A stretch of 64,000 nt of DNA from Garcia nutans (taxonomy: Eukaryota > Streptophyta > Magnoliopsida > Malpighiales > Euphorbiaceae), in the NCBI GenBank assembly GCA_947685225.1, contig CANTUV010000022.1, positions 7,854,501-7,918,500 of the forward strand, in the 5' to 3' direction. Under the pieces are notes generated by a model that worked only from the letters and a program-made list of their open reading frames with translations, was not told the origin of the DNA and did no database searches. Each line of letters starts with the position of its first letter. Within the stretch, counting starts at the first letter, position 1. Below, piece after piece: positions 58,441 through 64,000 of this stretch. The position numbers and the translations under genes were made by a program.

Positions 58441-61400
58441 TATGTATTTTGAAACACATATAAAGTAATCATAATAAAATAAATCTTTATCCAACGAGCT
58501 ACTTGATTAAGATTTCAAGATTTTTCTATTTCAAAACTAATTTTTACTTATTTTTAGCGCTCTTAATTAAAGGTATATTAATTTTTTATTTTCTTATTTA
58601 CCTTGAATGTATTAGTAAAATGTGACTTAATTTATCTGTCTTATACTCCCACATTCTTATAAAAATAAACTTACTTCTTATTATACGAGAATTAAAAAAT
58701 ATTAATTATTTTTATTAAAAATGTAAATTTACATATATTTTTTCTATTATATTTTTACTTTAGTATGATATATATTTAATAATTAATATTAAATATGGAT
58801 ATTATAGAGAATTTATATAGTAACTAATTTATTAAAATGTTAAGCATGTTATAATTTAGGACATTAAAAAAAAAGTGTACATGTATTTATGGGACTGATG
58901 GAGTATATAGATATGACAACATACTTTATAGATATTTATGATAAGCCCATTATCATCTTTAAATTTAATAATTTAAATTTGATATTTTTGATGTCAACTT
59001 ATTTATGATTCTTATATAATTTTTTGTTAATGTATATTTATTTGATTAATATTTTTTTTAGAGTTGCCTTTCTAATATGGTAATATCCTATTTTTTTCAT
59101 TCACCGTTAGTTCGAAATTCTTCTTTCTTTTTTTTTTTTCTTTCTTTTCAATTAATTATTTGTTAACTTATTTTTATTTCATTATTGACTTTTTTTTTTA
59201 GATTTGCCTTGTTATAAGAATGTCATACTTCTTTTTTTTCTTTTTCAATTCTCAATTTTTATCTAATTATTTGATGCATAGAGTTATTATTAATTATTGA
59301 AATTTATTTTTCTTTTCAATTAATTTGTAATTAATTTTAGAGTTGATTTTATATTATATATATATATATATATTTCTATTCGTTAGCACTTCATTCTGAA
59401 GTTAATACTTTTTGGTGTATATTATGATATAATATTTTATCTATGTATGTATTTTCTTTTTGACATTGATGATTATTGAGTTATTTTCTTATATTATATT
59501 CTAAAAATTATTGTTTCGTATATAATAAAATTATCTTAAATATTAAAATGACTTCAAATTTAATTTTTTCACTTTATGTGATGGCAGTAGTTTGCTATTT
59601 TAATTTAGAATTCTAATCTAAGTAAAATAGTATTAACGATTATTTAAGAAAGCTTCAATTTAAAGTTTTTATTTTGGTTTAAACTCAATTAAAGAAATTC
59701 AAATAACATAATTTGCAAAGGTACCATTGTAAATAAAAATTTGCTATCTTTATTTATAATTTTATTTTTTCCAGCTCCCAATTTGTCATTTAAATAATAG
59801 TAATAACTATTTAAGATTTTATTTGTGTTAATTTTATTTATAATTTTGATTTGAAAAAACGATATATATTTTAAAATATTCAAGCTTAATAAACATGTTA
59901 ATTGATATATCATATATCATCTTCTTTATTTTACATATCTAATTAACAATCTACGTTACTCCTATTATAATCTTAAATTGCATTTCATCTACTAGTATTT
60001 GTGTTGCAATTTTTTTTGTATTATTTATACATTTTTTAATGATGGATATAACATCATAAATTTTTTTTAAAAAAAAATAATTATTTTGTATAGGATAAAA
60101 TCTTTGAAATTGGACTACTATTAATTTTTTTATTTATATTAAATTAGATATATGAATTATTCACTTTATTTTTATTTTTTTCCTCAAATAATATAAAAAA
60201 TATTTAAGAAATACATAAGATATTTATTTATAAATTTGTAACAAAAAATGTTTTTATAATAAAGTTATAGAGGGTTACTGTAAACTTTTGATGGAGATTT
60301 TCTTGAGGTAAATAATACTTAAGAAAAAAATAGTTAGAAATGAATATGATAACAACATGTATTCCAACATACAATAGATATAATGTTCTAGATTCTATAT
60401 TGTCATCTACAGTTTTATTAAAACTTTATTTTAAAGATAATGGATTAATATTTATTTTGAATTTCATATGTTTTTTCATATTTTTTTTGTTAAAGTGAAA
60501 TATTAAAAAAATAATGTTATTGATAAAGTTGTTAAAAAATATTTTTTTAATCATATGAAGAAACCATAATAAATATCTTTTATTAATTTAATATATAATT
60601 TTTTTATGACATAGCAAATATATTTTATAAATAAAATCTATGTTTAACAAATAATATATTAATTAGAAAGTTCTATAAAAAATTCATTAAAGGTATAAAA
60701 TTATTAAATTATTGTTTCTTCCATCTGCTCTATGCTCTTTGGTTTTTTTTTTTTTTTCATTTCACTAAGAAGTAATATTTCCATAAATATACCATAAATT
60801 TTCAATTTTAGGAATATCTAATTTGTTTAATATCAAATACTTTTAGTTAAGATTGTATAGCGAAACTGTATGATTTAGTAAAAAAGTAAGCCCTGTCAAA
60901 AAAATTTAGAAAATTAATATTATAATAATTCATTTATATAACATGCCAAGTTTCAATAATACTAATTGATAAATAGCATTGAGACAGTGATGCTGGATAA
61001 GAATGTACTATTATTATACATAAGAAACTTTTGTAAGCTATGTTTTTTTTTTTAATTTTCTTACCAAAATATTATAATGTTTATTTTGTTTATAGAAGGT
61101 ATAATTGAAGGAACTATTAAAAAAATACTTATTTATAAGTTTAAATTGATTATTAAATGAGAAGAAATATTTATGTACACTAGTTTTTCATGAGTAATAT
61201 GTATAGAATTATTATAAGATTTGAAAATTTAATATATTTATTGAGAAAAAACACATACAACATCGCACGAGTTATTTTCTACTATTCACACAAAATCATA
61301 TGATAATTATTTTTTCCTATTTGTATTAGCTTTAATGTTTTAATTGAATTTTGCTTCATGTTAGTTACCGGTTACTTGCTACTCTTTAAATCTTTTATTT

Positions 61401-62058
61401 TCTATTCGCATATAATTATTCATATGGAAATAGTCTACACTTCAAGATTGAAATATTAATTATACGGGAAAATATACAAAAATGACTCTGAACTAATATC
61501 TTACATTGAATCCTAATAATTATTTTTATCCATTTACAATCTGTTTTTTTTTTTTTTTTTTCTAAAAGCATATAAATTTGGACTTTCGACATAACAAACG
61601 TTAAATGGCCATTTATTTTAATGGGTTAGTTTTGTGGGCCTTATTTCTTTACTATCTAGCCTTTTATTTCTTTGTCTTCATCTTTACTAGGGATGATAAC
61701 AGATGGAATATTTTTGGGTATTCGATCTATCTCAATTTGTTTATATAGAATATAAGTAGTTTATAAATGAGTTTGAGTGGATGCAGATAAATTTTTTCTA
61801 CCCGTGATGTATTTAGATATGGTTTGATTTAGACCCCTGAGTACCCGTTATCCGAATCTGATTATATATTAATTATATTTTATTAAAATTTTAATTATAT
61901 ATTTATTTTAATTGTATAATTATGTAGTATGAAATTATTTTTAATAAAATTAAGTTAATATTTAATTTTATTTATAATTATTTAATTAAAAAATTATGAT
62001 TTATATTTTAAATTTTATAATATTTTTGAATTTTTATATTTAAACGGGTAATTAAATG
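58441..62058. other. AT-rich intergenic DNA
   Basis: About 3.6 kb with no gene. There are long T and A runs, an (AT)n tract at about 59354-59373, and a 'ttctttctttttttt' region at about 59118-59240. At about 61440-61640 there is a fragment of the 'caaaaatgactctgaac' kind. At about 61690-61860 and 62040-62055, 'gggtattcgatctatctc' and 'gagtacccgttatccg' together with 'aaacgggta' suggest a decayed hAT-type MITE. None of these has confident ends. Confidence 0.5.
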
Positions 62059-64000
62059 TGTAACACCCTTATATCCTATATACGTACAATATATACACCT
62101 CATATATATAGAATATGTCTATAGAATACAAGAATATTATAATTCCACTCAATTAAAAATTTCCATAATTATAAGAAAATATGTTAATCTTTACAATAAA
62201 TACTTTAATAGATAAATAAGTATATGCATTAGTAATTTAATTACCAAAATATAAACTTTAAAGGAAAAATCTCTGGAAAAAAATTATCATTATTTTGTCT
62301 GTATTTTAGACGTTCCCAAAATGACAAACATTTACAACTTGCAAGAAATCACACTCCCAAAAATATTTTACTCATCCATTTCTCCAAAAGTGCCCAACAA
62401 CTCATAATTTATTTAACATTACAATATATACTTATATATTCAAATTATCCAATTACTTAATTTACATCAACATACTTTAAAATTTATAATCTTAGTACAT
62501 ATCATCATATTATATGCACATATTTAAATACAAAATAGAGATGTCTGTACATGATATGTTAGCCATCTGGTCTCATGGCAAAATAGACTTCAAGCACATT
62601 ATCCAAAAATCTAGATCTGCTCAGATCTAGTAGAACCCTCCAAATCTATCCAGTCACCTGCGCGATATATAAATCACACTAAGCTACTTGTTTAGCGGTA
62701 CATACTTTGATACTACTAAATGACTGTAAAATAAAATTACAGAATATGCATTATGCTTTAATGATAAATAAATTACATACAACTTATCATCATATTATTC
62801 ACCAACACACACATTGGGCCCAAAATCCTTATATGTTGGTCTAATTCCAGAACTGTTATTTTGGTCTATCATAATAATAATGACACCAGGGTATTTGACC
62901 CAACAACATATTTATAACTGTGATATTAGTTTGTCTCGTCCAAAGGCATAATCATATATATAACACAAGCGTGTCTCACCCAAAGGAGTAATCAAATATG
63001 TGACATTAGTGTGTCTTGTCCAAAGGTGTATTGCAATGTCAAACCAACCAAAATGATTTTTTCTGAAAATAGTCGATATATAAGGCAACATGCAATTCAC
63101 ATTCATCATATTATATTTTCTCATGTTTTTCCTCATTTCACATTTCTTTTTCTAAATTTCCATTCATATTAAATATTATTTTCATCCACTTTGCAATTGT
63201 GGCCAACTTCCACATTTTAGTACATAATTAAAACTTTTCATATTTTACACAAATCATCACTATTAGCCATGCCTTAAAGGTTTAACATTCCATATTCAAA
63301 TCATATTAAGTAATGTTACTTCAAACAATGCCTAACACACACATTCATCAAAACTCAAGTAATATAACACATTCATTATATTCACCGTATTATGTTTAAA
63401 ACCAATGAAATCAATTAAAATAAATGCCAAAATATGTACTAACCTCTTAAATGCAATAATAGAAGTCAAAACTCCACTCCATTAAAAATTTTCCTATTGT
63501 CCGTCATCACTAAGTTGTGAGAATTTGACTTCACTCGCTTCCTAACTAAAATGTGAGTGTACATAATTAATTAGAATTACTTTTCTATGTATTTTAACTA
63601 GTAAAGTTCAATTTAACACATTTCCTTCAAGTTTCCATTTTCTTGCCCTAATGCACTTTAATTTTAGAATTTCATACTAACCAATTCCAAATTACATTTT
63701 ACATTAATTTATATCACTAAAATCATAATTCTACTCATTTAGCAATTCAAACTTTAAATTCTACAATTCTATCCAATTTTCTAATTTTACCCTAATATAT
63801 TTTAATTCTAGAAAACTATTTTAATCAATTCCTAAGTAAATTTTAAGCTCATTTGTATCTTTAAAATCATATTATAACATCATTTAAACAACTAAGCACA
63901 ATTTTTATCAATTCTTTATCAAAATTTCACCAAAATCCTGAATTCATCACTACATCTCTCAATCTTCTATCAAACGTAATTGTTTTAACCATTTAACCAT
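62059..64000 (+). mobile_element. TGTAACACC-type LTR, partial (runs off window)
   Basis: It begins TGTAACACCCTTATATCC and follows the solo LTR at 30027-32490 in layout: a start block, a 'cacctgcgcgata' block at about 62656, a 'gtttagcggtacatact' block at about 62690, a minisatellite, then AT-rich sequence with 'cattcatcaaaactcaag' type runs. It is clearly a diverged relative. The end is beyond the window, so it cannot be told whether this is a solo LTR or part of a complete element. Confidence 0.7.
62925..63040. repeat. 'tgtgtctcgtccaaagg' minisatellite in the right-edge LTR
   Basis: Three units of about 55-57 bases, each containing 'gtgtct(c/t)(a/g)(c/t)ccaaagg.gta' followed by 'tatgtgaca'. 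It occupies the place held by the 'cttggcttcaagg' minisatellite in the related solo LTR at 30705-30925. Confidence 0.8.

Overview
The window is nuclear DNA from a flowering plant, almost certainly a eudicot. It is very AT-rich, holds two intron-rich host genes, and is otherwise crowded with plant LTR retrotransposons, a CACTA-type DNA transposon relic and MITEs. No rRNA, tRNA, CRISPR or bacterial-style operon was seen. I cannot name the species from sequence alone.

Left part (1-22.9 kb) is the genic part. After a nested retrotransposon stub (1-3656) come two minus-strand host genes. The first (4164-7047, 3 exons, 141 aa) encodes a small single-RRM protein with a mitochondrion-like N-terminus. 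The second (8992-22401, 20 exons, 887 aa) encodes a PHD-finger/GNAT acetyltransferase-like nuclear protein of the IDM1-like class. I rebuilt both models exon by exon, and every junction keeps the reading frame with GT-AG borders. Introns of the second gene carry a MITE, microsatellites, a tandem duplication and a long near-perfect inverted repeat.

Middle part (22.9-41.9 kb) is gene-poor. It has AT-rich sequence with degenerate short repeats, two members of one terminal-inverted-repeat MITE family, a foldback element, and a clean solo LTR of a Ty3/gypsy-like family (30027-32490, 5-bp target duplication ATAAA) containing two minisatellites. It also has a copia gag fragment and a decayed CACTA (En/Spm) transposon (about 34.3-40.4 kb) with remnants of both the TNP2-like transposase and the second plant-transposase ORF plus its right subterminal repeats.

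Right part (41.9-57.4 kb) is one large, dead, minus-strand Ty1/copia element with Sirevirus-like layout: long LTRs, tRNA-Met primer site, gag-pol, and an extra ORF between RNase H and the 3' LTR. It was later interrupted by two insertions of one LTR family (a solo LTR in the reverse transcriptase and a 5'-truncated element in gag) and by a small hAT-type MITE. The same LTR family also cuts the copia element at the left edge of the window. The large element itself landed in an older AT-rich repeat present on both sides. From 57.4 kb to the end the sequence is AT-rich and gene-free until a second, distinct TGTAACACC-type LTR starts at 62059 and runs off the window.

The most notable signals are: the layered insertion history, which can be ordered from target duplications; the hypervariable minisatellites at one position in the LTRs of a single family, including a telomere-like array in one copy; the additional ORF in the copia element; and the intronic hairpin in the PHD/GNAT gene.
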